Below, piece by piece: positions 1-5,186 of a DNA stretch of 5,186 nucleotides (positions are counted from its first letter, which is position 1; each line of letters begins with the position of its first letter). The DNA is from JBDTLH01 sp039934875 (GTDB lineage Bacteria > Acidobacteriota > Terriglobia > Terriglobales > Acidobacteriaceae): contig JBDTLH010000254.1 of assembly GCA_039934875.1 (NCBI GenBank), forward strand, positions 1 through 5,186, given 5' to 3'. Both the position numbers and the translations under genes were made by a program. The notes below the pieces were generated by a model. The model was not told the origin of the DNA and did no database searches. It saw only the letters and a list, made by a program, of their open reading frames with translations.

Positions 1-803
1 ATCCCTTTCGCGCTCCTCCAAAGTTGGTCCATCTCTTCCACCCTTAAATCCTGGATCTCGCGTCCTGACTCCCACGCGGCCCGCTCCATGCTCGCAAACC
101 TGCGGCGGAACTTCGCATTAGCGCCGCGCAATGCCGTCTCCGAATCCACGTTAAGATAGCGCGCCAGGTTCACCACGGTGAAAAAAAGGTCTCCGATCTC
201 ATCCTGTATGCGCGCCCGATCTTCGCCTGCCCCGACTTCATTTGGAAGCTCCTCCGTCAGCTCTTCCGCCTCCTCCCGGAGCTTGGCCAGGATACCCTGC
301 GCATCGGGCCAATCGAACCCGGTCTTCGCCGCCTTCTGGTTGATCTTTTCCGCCTCTTGCAGCGCCGGCATGTTGCGCGTCACCCGCTCCAGAAGCGGCC
401 TGCGTTCGCTCGCGTTATTATCCTCGCCTCGCTCCTCCCGCTTGATCTGCTCCCAGTTGCGTAATACGTCCTCGGAGCGCTTCGCCTCAAGGTCGCCAAA
501 GACATGCGGATGCCGCCGCACCAGCTTATCCGAAAGTGTATCCAGCACATTCGCGATGGAGAAATGTCCCGCCTCCTCCGCCATCTCGGAGTAGAACAAT
601 ACCTGCAACAGCAGATCGCCCAACTCGTCTCGGAGTGAGTTCCAGTCGCGCTTCTCGATGGCTTCGAAGACCTCGTAAGTCTCCTCTAGCGTGTAGGGCT
701 TGATCGAATCGAAGGTCTGCTCGCGGTCCCAGGGACAGCCGCCCGGCGCGCGTAACCGCGCCATGATCCCCGCCGCCCGTTCAAATCTCTCTCCCAAAGA
801 CAT
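1..803 (-). CDS. mazG: MazG nucleoside triphosphate pyrophosphohydrolase, 3' end cut by the window
   Basis: This gene encodes the cytosolic house-cleaning enzyme MazG, which hydrolyses (d)NTPs to NMP plus pyrophosphate and removes abnormal nucleotides. 267 residues are visible and no stop is reached; E. coli MazG has about 263, so only a few C-terminal residues should be missing. The N-terminus carries the family signature GGCPWDREQT (residues 21-30). Two tandem MazG domains follow, each with the metal-binding EExxE...ExxD pattern: E40/E41/E44 with E60/D63, and E177/E178/E181 with E202/D205. In E. coli the C-terminal domain is the catalytic one, and its acidic residues are all present here. 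I chose the ATG at 803-801 because the residues before GGCPWD match the family's usual N-terminus. It has no Shine-Dalgarno sequence; Met14 is the fallback start. The gene is divergent from the polymerase gene. The family assignment is very secure. Confidence 0.97.
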   Translation of the reverse strand, partial: MSLGERFERAAGIMARLRAPGGCPWDREQTFDSIKPYTLEETYEVFEAIEKRDWNSLRDELGDLLLQVLFYSEMAEEAGHFSIANVLDTLSDKLVRRHPHVFGDLEAKRSEDVLRNWEQIKREERGEDNNASERRPLLERVTRNMPALQEAEKINQKAAKTGFDWPDAQGILAKLREEAEELTEELPNEVGAGEDRARIQDEIGDLFFTVVNLARYLNVDSETALRGANAKFRRRFASMERAAWESGREIQDLRVEEMDQLWRSAKG

Positions 804-847
804 AGGAGTACGTTAACAAAAACCAGGGCCCGAATGTACTCGCCGCA

Positions 848-861
848 CCGGAGGCATCCGG
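848..861. repeat. Perfect 5-bp GC-rich hairpin (CCGGA / TCCGG)
   Basis: The arms CCGGA (848-852) and TCCGG (857-861) are exact inverted repeats around the 4-base loop GGCA. Three further pairs (842-844 with 866-868) could form beyond an internal loop. The hairpin lies 45-58 bases upstream of the mazG start, so it could fall in its leader RNA. No T-run follows on either strand, so it is not a classical terminator. Function is unknown, and chance is possible in GC-rich DNA. Confidence 0.4.
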
Positions 862-873
862 CGGTGGCCCACC

Positions 874-896
874 ATGAGCGCTAGGTTAATGAGCGC
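874..896. repeat. 8-bp direct repeat ATGAGCGC, 15-base period
   Basis: ATGAGCGC occurs at 874-881 and again at 889-896, starts 15 bases apart, close to one and a half helical turns. The second copy overlaps the arm AATGAG (888-893), which is inverted as CTCATT at 911-916. The cluster could be a protein-binding site or a decayed repeat element; nothing in the sequence identifies a binding protein. Confidence 0.35.
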
Positions 897-916
897 ATTA
901 TCGCGTGTCACTCATT
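888..916. repeat. 6-bp inverted repeat AATGAG / CTCATT
   Basis: AATGAG (888-893) and CTCATT (911-916) are exact reverse complements separated by 17 bases. The spacing suits a dimeric regulator site better than a stable RNA hairpin. The arms are short, so chance is a real alternative. Confidence 0.25.
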
Positions 917-957
917 GGCGCAGGTTTTCGTACTGAGATACCCGAAAATACATCGAG

Positions 958-984
958 AAGCAATGCGCGAACGCTCAATTGCTT
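958..984. repeat. Hairpin with 7-bp arms AAGCAAT / ATTGCTT
   Basis: The arms AAGCAAT (958-964) and ATTGCTT (978-984) are exact inverted repeats. Inside them GCG (965-967) can pair with CGC (972-974) around CGAA (968-971), leaving TCA (975-977) as a one-sided bulge. In minus-strand RNA the loop reads UUCG. This is the longest perfect inverted repeat I found in the intergenic region. No T-run follows, so it is not an obvious intrinsic terminator. A regulator site or an RNA structure in a long 5' leader are both possible. Confidence 0.4.
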
Positions 985-1156
985 GCGCTCTGCTTGAATC
1001 AGGACACTTGAGCCGAGTATCAGGCCCACGATGGGGGCGTAAGAGGCTCGCGGTATGTCTGAACCGCTTCATTAAGGTCTTTTTCAAACTCTGAGTCGAA
1101 ACGGAGCGGAGATCATGCGGTTATTATATCTCTGCTGAATTGCAGCCGATTTGCAT

Positions 1157-1162
1157 CATAAT
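1157..1162 (+). promoter_or_regulatory. Candidate -10 box CATAAT for the LigD-type polymerase gene
   Basis: CATAAT matches the -10 consensus TATAAT at five of six positions and ends 14 bases before the ATG. Transcription from it would begin roughly 7-9 bases before the start codon, giving an almost leaderless mRNA. That fits the lack of any Shine-Dalgarno sequence here. No convincing -35 box lies 16-18 bases upstream, so the call is weak. A second AT-rich candidate is TATTAT at 1122-1127. Confidence 0.3.
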
Positions 1163-1178
1163 ATCGGCGAAACCCGAT
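1163..1178 (+). promoter_or_regulatory. Possible hairpin overlapping the polymerase start codon
   Basis: ATCGG (1163-1167) can pair with CCGAT (1174-1178), whose last two bases are the first two of the ATG at 1177. In a transcript with a longer leader this stem would hide the start codon. In a near-leaderless transcript from the candidate -10 box at 1157 the upstream arm would be missing. The stem is only five pairs, so its significance is uncertain. Confidence 0.25.
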
Positions 1179-2235
1179 GCCCAAGCGAACCGAACAATTG
1201 CTCGAAGTCGAAGGCAAGAGCCTCAAGGTGTCGAACCTTGAGAAGGTGCTCTATCCCGCGGTGGGATTCACCAAGGGACAGGTCATCGATTACTTCATCC
1301 GTATCGCGCCTTATGCTCTGCCTTATCTTGCGGGCAGGCCACTGACCCTGAAGCGCTATCCCAATGGCGTGGATGGCATGTTCTTCTACGAAAAGAATTG
1401 CCCCGCCCATCGCCCCGATTGGGTGAAGACGGTCCCCATTTGGAGCGAGGGCAATCAGAAGGTAATGGACTATTGCTCGGCTAATGACGTCGCCACACTG
1501 GTATGGGCGGGCAACCTCGCCGACCTCGAATGGCACACCTCGCTCTCGCTCGCCGCCGACATGGACCATCCCACTATGCTGGTCTTCGATCTCGATCCCG
1601 GCGAACCCGCCAACGTCGTCCAGTGCTGCCAGGTGGGCATGTGGCTCAAACATCTGTTCGACCAGATGAAGCTTACATCGTTTGCTAAGACCTCCGGCTC
1701 CAAGGGATTGAAGGTCTATGTCCCGCTGAACGGCAAACGCGAAACCTACGACGCCACCAAGCCCTTTGCGCATGCGCTGGCGCGGCTGCTCGAAGAGGCG
1801 CATCCCGAGCTCGTCGTCTCCGACATGAAGAAATCGTTGCGCGCAGGCAAAGTATTGGTGGACTGGAGCCAGAACGATCAGCACAAGACGACCGTGAACG
1901 TATATTCGCTGCGTGCCAAAGAGCGCCCCACCGTCTCTACGCCCGTGACCTGGGAGGAAGTGGAGCAGTGCTTCAATAAGAAAAACCCCAAGCTGCTGGT
2001 ATTCGAGAGCGGCGACGTTCTGCGCCGCTGCGAGAAGATGGGCGACCTATTCGCTCCGGTACTGGAACTGAAGCAGCGGCTGCCCGCGCTGGATACTATC
2101 GAGGCAGAATCCCCTGCGCTCCGGAAGAAAGCTCATAGTCCCCGAAGAGCTAAAACATCCGCACCGGTCGTCGCCTCTTCAACATCTAAAACCGGAACGA
2201 AGCCGAGGGCAGCTTCCAAACGCAAAACCGGATAG
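1177..2235 (+). CDS. ligD: Stand-alone LigD-type NHEJ polymerase/primase domain protein
   Basis: This 352-residue protein is the polymerase part of bacterial LigD, an archaeo-eukaryotic primase fold that adds nucleotides (often rNTPs) at broken DNA ends during non-homologous end joining. The N-terminal KVSNLEKVLYP...FTKGQVIDYF (residues 17-40) and GRPLTLKRYPNGVDG (53-67) blocks are typical. The metal-binding DxD is D138/D140 in FDLDPG, the nucleotide-binding SGxxGx(H) motif is S173-K179, and the third catalytic Asp is D229 in LVDWSQND. The usual His at the end of SGxxGxH is Lys179 here. Residues about 314-352 form a disordered Lys/Arg/Ser/Ala tail. Ligase and phosphoesterase domains are absent, as in split LigD systems; Ku and a ligase would have to be encoded elsewhere. 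The start matches the family N-terminus but lacks a Shine-Dalgarno sequence. It probably forms an operon with the gene 19 bases downstream. Confidence 0.95.
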   Translation: MPKRTEQLLEVEGKSLKVSNLEKVLYPAVGFTKGQVIDYFIRIAPYALPYLAGRPLTLKRYPNGVDGMFFYEKNCPAHRPDWVKTVPIWSEGNQKVMDYCSANDVATLVWAGNLADLEWHTSLSLAADMDHPTMLVFDLDPGEPANVVQCCQVGMWLKHLFDQMKLTSFAKTSGSKGLKVYVPLNGKRETYDATKPFAHALARLLEEAHPELVVSDMKKSLRAGKVLVDWSQNDQHKTTVNVYSLRAKERPTVSTPVTWEEVEQCFNKKNPKLLVFESGDVLRRCEKMGDLFAPVLELKQRLPALDTIEAESPALRKKAHSPRRAKTSAPVVASSTSKTGTKPRAASKRKTG

Positions 2236-2242
2236 ACCGAGT

Positions 2243-2246
2243 GGAG
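2243..2246 (+). promoter_or_regulatory. Ribosome binding site GGAG for the flavoprotein gene
   Basis: GGAG ends 8 bases before the ATG at 2255, a normal spacing, and supports that start codon. It lies in the 19-base gap after the polymerase stop, so the second gene probably has independent ribosome loading on a shared mRNA. It is the only clear Shine-Dalgarno sequence among the five gene starts in the window. Confidence 0.7.
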
Positions 2247-2254
2247 TCAAAGAC

Positions 2255-2812
2255 ATGACAGAGAGCAAAGGTCCATTGAGCAAGATCGCGGAGCTGATCA
2301 AAGACATTCGCATCGCCACGTTAACCACGCGCGATGATCAGGGCAAGCTGCGCAGCCGGCCCATGGGTACACAGGACGCCGATTTCGAGGGCACCCTTTG
2401 GTTCCTGACCTACGACGATTCGCCGAAAGCAGCCGAAATCCAGGCGCACAGCGACGTGAACATCAGCTACTCCGATCCCGGCAGCCAGCGTTTTGTATCT
2501 ATTTCCGGGCGAGCGCGCGTATCGCACGATCGAAAGATGATCAATGAGTTGTGGAACCCTGCTCTCAAAGCCTGGTTCCCCAACGGGCAGGACGATCCGC
2601 ACATCGCGGTGATTGAGGTCGAAGCGGAGGAGGCGGAGTATTGGGACTCTCCGTCCAGCAGTTTCGTGAAGGCTGCGGGATTCGCCAAAGCCGTGCTCAC
2701 CGGCAAGCCTTATCTCCCTGGCGACAACCAGAAGATCAATCTGGAAACCGGCGAGACCGTGGATGCAAAAGAACAAAACCAGCAGCGTGCCGAGCGCGAT
2801 TCCGCCGCATAA
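2255..2812 (+). CDS. Pyridoxamine 5'-phosphate oxidase-like FMN-binding protein, general stress protein 26 type
   Basis: This 185-residue cytosolic protein belongs to the split-barrel flavin-binding family around general stress protein 26. It likely binds FMN or a related flavin; the substrate is unknown and it should not be called a true PdxH. Visible family blocks are IRIATLTTRDDQGKLRSRPM (residues 18-37), the TLWFLT strand (47-52), the SDVNISYSDP turn (66-75) and the VSISGRARV strand (81-89). The later W100...KAWFP (105-109), DDPHIAVIEVE (113-123) and AEYWDSP (127-133) blocks are characteristic of the stress-protein subgroup. The last 30 or so residues are polar and probably flexible. A GGAG 8 bases upstream supports the start. 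The 19-base gap from the polymerase gene suggests co-transcription. Family is secure; biological role is inferred only. Confidence 0.92.
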   Translation: MTESKGPLSKIAELIKDIRIATLTTRDDQGKLRSRPMGTQDADFEGTLWFLTYDDSPKAAEIQAHSDVNISYSDPGSQRFVSISGRARVSHDRKMINELWNPALKAWFPNGQDDPHIAVIEVEAEEAEYWDSPSSSFVKAAGFAKAVLTGKPYLPGDNQKINLETGETVDAKEQNQQRAERDSAA

Positions 2813-2909
2813 CCTTTCTGATGGTGATCCTGAGCGCGCTGAATAATCTCGTGTTCCACGTCATCCGCGGCGAATTCGTCTGCTTGCCTGGTGACCTTTG
2901 CTGCCCGGC

Positions 2910-2915
2910 TATACT
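2910..2915 (+). promoter_or_regulatory. Candidate -10 box TATACT for the metallopeptidase-like gene
   Basis: TATACT matches TATAAT at five of six positions and ends 12 bases before the ATG at 2928. TTGCCT at 2884-2889 is the best -35-like hexamer, but its 20-base spacing is too long for a standard promoter. The box lies in the 115-base gap after the flavoprotein gene, where I saw no hairpin with a T-run and no convincing gene. If used, it would give a leader of only about 6-7 bases, in keeping with the missing Shine-Dalgarno sequence. It would also make the two right-hand genes a separate transcription unit. Confidence 0.35.
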
Positions 2916-2927
2916 CTAATTCCTAAA

Positions 2928-4472
2928 ATGACGATGAAGAAGTTTGTTGCACTCTCGTTGCTGACTCTGCTCTCGGTCGCCGCTGCCCAGCAGCCGCAGG
3001 CGCCTCCGCCCGCCAATCCGCCATCGCACGCAGCCACCAAGCCCGAGAAGAGGATGACGCCGGAGCAGGCGCAGCAGCTCTTCGCCTCCATCGACGGCGT
3101 ATTTCAATTCGTAAGCCGCGATACCGGGCTGCCGATCAAACATCCCGTCGAGAAGAAGTTGTCGAGCCGCGACGAGGTGGAGAAGTACATCCTCTCCAAG
3201 ATGGACGACGATGAGGACACCAAGCGCTTTGAGCGCTCTGAAGTAGTGCTCAAGAAATTTGGATTACTGCCCCGTGATTTCGAACTGCGCCCGTTCCTGG
3301 TGAAGTTATTGCGCGATCAGGTCGCCGGCTTCTACGACTCCAAGACCAAAGTCGTGTACCTGCTCGATTGGGTCGATCCCGAGATTCAAAAGCCGGTCAT
3401 GGCACACGAGCTGACCCACGCCTTGCAAGACCAGAACTTCGATCTGGAGAAGTGGGGCAAAGAGGACGATACCCGCCGCAATGCCGCCGAGAAGCGCGGC
3501 GACTACAACCAGGCCATTGCCCTCGATGAAGCCTCGACTGCGCAGACTGCAATGGTAGAAGGCCAGGGCATGATCACGCTGGTCGATTACATGCTCAAGG
3601 ACATGGGCCACAGCGCCGCCGATTCGCCGGACATGGTGCGCGCCATGGGCAACACCATGGAGGGCGACAACTCCTCGCCGGTGCTCGCCTCCGCGCCCCT
3701 GCTATTGAAGGAGACGCTCATTTTTCCCTATCGCGACGGCATGTTGTTTGTGGACGCGGTGCTCTCCGCCAAGGGTAAGGAAGCGGCCTTCAGCGGACTG
3801 TTCGCCCGGCCTCCTCTGAGCAGCTATCAGGTGATGACGCCTGCGGCATACCTCGATCACAAACCGTCACCCTCGGTCCCGCTGCCCGAGATGAAGTCAT
3901 TGCTCGGTGATAAATATGCGGAATACGACCTCGGCGCCATCGGTGAATTCGACGTGCAGCTTTTATTAAAGCAATTCTCCGACCCGCGCACCGCCGCCCA
4001 CCTTACCAGGCAATGGGATGGCGGCTCCTACTTTGCCGCCTTGCGCAAGGGCGCGCCTGCCGGCCAGACCTCATCGATCGGCCTGGTCTATGTCTCCCAC
4101 TGGAAATCACCGGAGGCCGCCACTGAATTCGCCCGCGTGTATGGCGGCAGTCTGGCGCGAAAATATAAATCAGTAACGCCCGCGGAATGCTCTCCCTGCG
4201 AAGCGGGCGAGCGCCGCTGGAACACCGACGAAGGCATGGTGGAGATCGACCAGCGCGGTAACCGGCTACTCATCAGCGAAGGCATCGAAACCCCTCTCGT
4301 GATCAAGCTCAAAGACGCGGTGCTGGCCGGCGGCGGCGAGCAATTGCAAGCCACCGGGCGGGAACTCTCGATCAGTGCGGTTCCCTCCTGGATGCGAGCC
4401 ATCCTCAATCCCAACCTGCTGCTCAAACTCCCGGACCACTCAGCCCGCAAGCACTCCGCAGGCATCCAATAG
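2928..4472 (+). CDS. Exported HExxH metallopeptidase-like protein, uncharacterised
   Basis: From the ATG at 2928 the protein has 514 residues. It opens with a Sec signal peptide: basic MTMKKF, a hydrophobic stretch (about residues 6-19) and an AAA-QQ cleavage region near residue 20. A Gln/Pro/Ala-rich linker follows to about residue 37. The zinc motif is H160-E161-L-T-H164 within MAHELTHALQDQNFDLEKW. The later VEGQG block makes E211 the likely third zinc ligand, a gluzincin-like arrangement seen in related proteins with HELTHALQDQ followed by a VEGDA-type motif. E161 would be the catalytic base. The remaining 300 residues match no domain I can name; CSPC (421-424) could form a disulphide. A TTG at 2898 would add 10 residues but spoils the signal peptide; ATG at 2934 is also possible. 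Neither ATG has a Shine-Dalgarno sequence. Substrate is unknown. The next gene starts 16 bases after the stop. Confidence 0.85.
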   Translation: MTMKKFVALSLLTLLSVAAAQQPQAPPPANPPSHAATKPEKRMTPEQAQQLFASIDGVFQFVSRDTGLPIKHPVEKKLSSRDEVEKYILSKMDDDEDTKRFERSEVVLKKFGLLPRDFELRPFLVKLLRDQVAGFYDSKTKVVYLLDWVDPEIQKPVMAHELTHALQDQNFDLEKWGKEDDTRRNAAEKRGDYNQAIALDEASTAQTAMVEGQGMITLVDYMLKDMGHSAADSPDMVRAMGNTMEGDNSSPVLASAPLLLKETLIFPYRDGMLFVDAVLSAKGKEAAFSGLFARPPLSSYQVMTPAAYLDHKPSPSVPLPEMKSLLGDKYAEYDLGAIGEFDVQLLLKQFSDPRTAAHLTRQWDGGSYFAALRKGAPAGQTSSIGLVYVSHWKSPEAATEFARVYGGSLARKYKSVTPAECSPCEAGERRWNTDEGMVEIDQRGNRLLISEGIETPLVIKLKDAVLAGGGEQLQATGRELSISAVPSWMRAILNPNLLLKLPDHSARKHSAGIQ

Positions 4473-4488
4473 CCTAGACTTGATATAG

Positions 4489-5186
4489 ATGTCCCCCAGT
4501 ACAGTCTCCCGGCTAATCGCATTATTGTCCTGCGCGGCGATCTTTGCCGCGCCCCAAACCGCAACCGTAGCGGTGGGTGTCCCCTTGCGCATCACCCTAG
4601 ACCACCGCCTCAAGATCACCCAACCCGGCGTGCTGGTTGCCGGGCATCTATCTTCACCCGTCTATGTCGGGGGAAAGTTGGCGGTTCCCGCGGGCAGCTC
4701 CGTCACTGGTGCCGTCACCGCCGTTGATCACGCTCCCCGCCGGGAGCGCCTGGCCTGGCTGATGCGCGGAGACTTCACCCCGCCTCGCGAGCCGCGCATC
4801 CAGTTTGAAAGGCTGGTCTTGCCCGATGGAAACGCACTCCCCATCGATACCGCCGCCGCCCAGCCCAGCGGAACGCCGGTCCACATGGAGGATTCGCCGC
4901 CACCTCAAGGCCTAAAGCAACGCTTGAAGGATTTGATCGTAGAGCGCAAACAAGAGGCCATTCGCACCATCAAAGCTGATAGCAACTGGGGACACGTCAA
5001 AGACCAGTTACTGCTCGCGCTGCCCTATCATTCCCAGTGGATCGATGCTGGCGCGTCGTACGATGCCGCATTGGATGCGCCGCTCGAGGTTCCGGTCACC
5101 GCCTCGCCCCAGCAAGACCTCTCCGAGGTAGGCACGCGCATTCCCCCCAACTCGATCCTGCGCGCTCGGCTGCTCTCGACCGTCAG
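4489..5186 (+). CDS. Exported beta-rich protein of unknown function, 3' end cut by the window
   Basis: 232 residues are visible and the frame stays open to the window edge. The first 25 or so look like a signal peptide: Arg8, then a short hydrophobic run ending in an Ala-rich region. Cys15 follows LLS, a poor lipobox, so lipoprotein status is doubtful. Next comes VGVPLRITLDHRL (29-41), then LAVPAGSSVTGAVTAV (64-79) and IQFERLVLPDGNALPID (104-120). This order resembles proteins common in Acidobacteriota with an 'xPxGTxxxxxL' strand followed by a 'xxPxGSxVxGxV...L.F..L.L.DG...PI' unit, somewhat like TrbI/VirB10 beta-barrel repeats. Near the edge RIPPNSILRARLLSTV (217-232) appears to begin another such strand. 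Residues 139-163 are charged and probably helical. No Shine-Dalgarno sequence is seen. It lies 16 bases after the metallopeptidase-like gene and is probably co-transcribed with it. Function is unknown. Confidence 0.8.
   Translation, partial: MSPSTVSRLIALLSCAAIFAAPQTATVAVGVPLRITLDHRLKITQPGVLVAGHLSSPVYVGGKLAVPAGSSVTGAVTAVDHAPRRERLAWLMRGDFTPPREPRIQFERLVLPDGNALPIDTAAAQPSGTPVHMEDSPPPQGLKQRLKDLIVERKQEAIRTIKADSNWGHVKDQLLLALPYHSQWIDAGASYDAALDAPLEVPVTASPQQDLSEVGTRIPPNSILRARLLSTV

Larger units (their letters stand above)
804..1176. other. Divergent non-coding region between mazG and the LigD-type polymerase gene
   Basis: This 373-base stretch holds no credible gene; the longest ATG frames I followed are about 20 codons and lack a ribosome binding site. 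Both flanking genes read outward, so promoters for both should lie here. No good TTGACA/TATAAT pair with 16-18 base spacing is visible on either strand. AT-rich patches lie at 1121-1129 and 1157-1162, next to the polymerase start. The region also holds several short inverted and direct repeats, listed separately. None is followed by a T-run, which fits a region where no terminator is expected. Confidence 0.7.

Noticed and set aside
178..594. A 138-codon plus-strand frame opposite mazG
   Set aside because: Its Ser/Arg-rich translation is typical of an antisense shadow, and the minus strand carries both intact MazG domains.
811..830. A run of five A (five T on the minus strand) with GGGCCC nearby, considered as a terminator
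   Set aside because: It lies directly upstream of mazG in a divergent region, and GGGCCC has no loop to form a stem before the T-run.
1156..1884. A 242-codon minus-strand open frame opposite the polymerase gene
   Set aside because: It lies wholly antisense to a gene with clear catalytic motifs, its translation resembles no family, and long antisense frames are common in GC-rich coding DNA.
1177..2235. A truncated LigD gene that had lost its ligase domain
   Set aside because: The polymerase domain is complete, ends in a composed basic tail with a clean stop, and no ligase remnant follows; stand-alone polymerase domains are a known arrangement.
2821..2919. A 32-codon ATG frame in the gap after the flavoprotein gene, ending in Cys-Cys-Pro
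   Set aside because: It has no Shine-Dalgarno sequence, overlaps the candidate promoter for the next gene, and is the tail of a longer shadow frame starting inside the flavoprotein gene.
2898..2927. A TTG start extending the metallopeptidase-like protein by 10 residues
   Set aside because: The extension puts a Pro- and Gly-containing segment before MTMKKF and spoils a normal signal peptide; it would also begin upstream of the TATACT box.
4088..4564. A 158-codon minus-strand frame across the end of the metallopeptidase-like gene
   Set aside because: It overlaps two convincing plus-strand genes, has no recognisable motif and no supporting ribosome binding site.

Overview
The window looks like a piece of GC-rich bacterial chromosome. 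The likeliest source is an Acidobacteriota, Terriglobia-type soil bacterium. That is inferred from the style of the two exported proteins on the right and from the codon use; no marker gene proves it. There are five protein genes, two of them cut by the window edges. I see no tRNA, rRNA, CRISPR array, insertion sequence or phage gene.

Layout. Positions 1-803 (minus strand) hold nearly all of mazG, a house-cleaning nucleoside triphosphate pyrophosphohydrolase. Positions 804-1176 are a divergent non-coding region with several small hairpins and short repeats but no strong canonical promoter. Positions 1177-2235 (plus) encode a stand-alone LigD-type polymerase/primase domain, the NHEJ polymerase, with no ligase or nuclease domain attached. 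After a 19-base gap and a clear ribosome binding site, 2255-2812 encode an FMN-binding pyridoxamine 5'-phosphate oxidase-like protein of the general stress protein 26 type. A 115-base gap follows, with a TATACT box. Then come two genes for exported proteins 16 bases apart: a secreted or periplasmic HExxH metallopeptidase-like protein (2928-4472) and the start of a beta-rich exported protein (4489-5186, running off the right edge).

How the genes may work together. The left half suits nucleic-acid and stress maintenance: MazG removes non-canonical NTPs, the LigD polymerase fills or extends ends at double-strand breaks, and the flavoprotein is of a type often linked to stress. Only the polymerase and flavoprotein genes look like an operon. 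The right half is a separate cell-envelope unit whose substrates are unknown.

The points most worth a second look are: the polymerase has Lys where the family's nucleotide-binding motif normally ends in His; it carries a strongly basic, acid-free tail; four of the five starts lack a Shine-Dalgarno sequence, two of them with a -10-like box only 12-14 bases upstream; and the metallopeptidase-like protein is large and unassigned. I did not find convincing evidence of a wholly new system.
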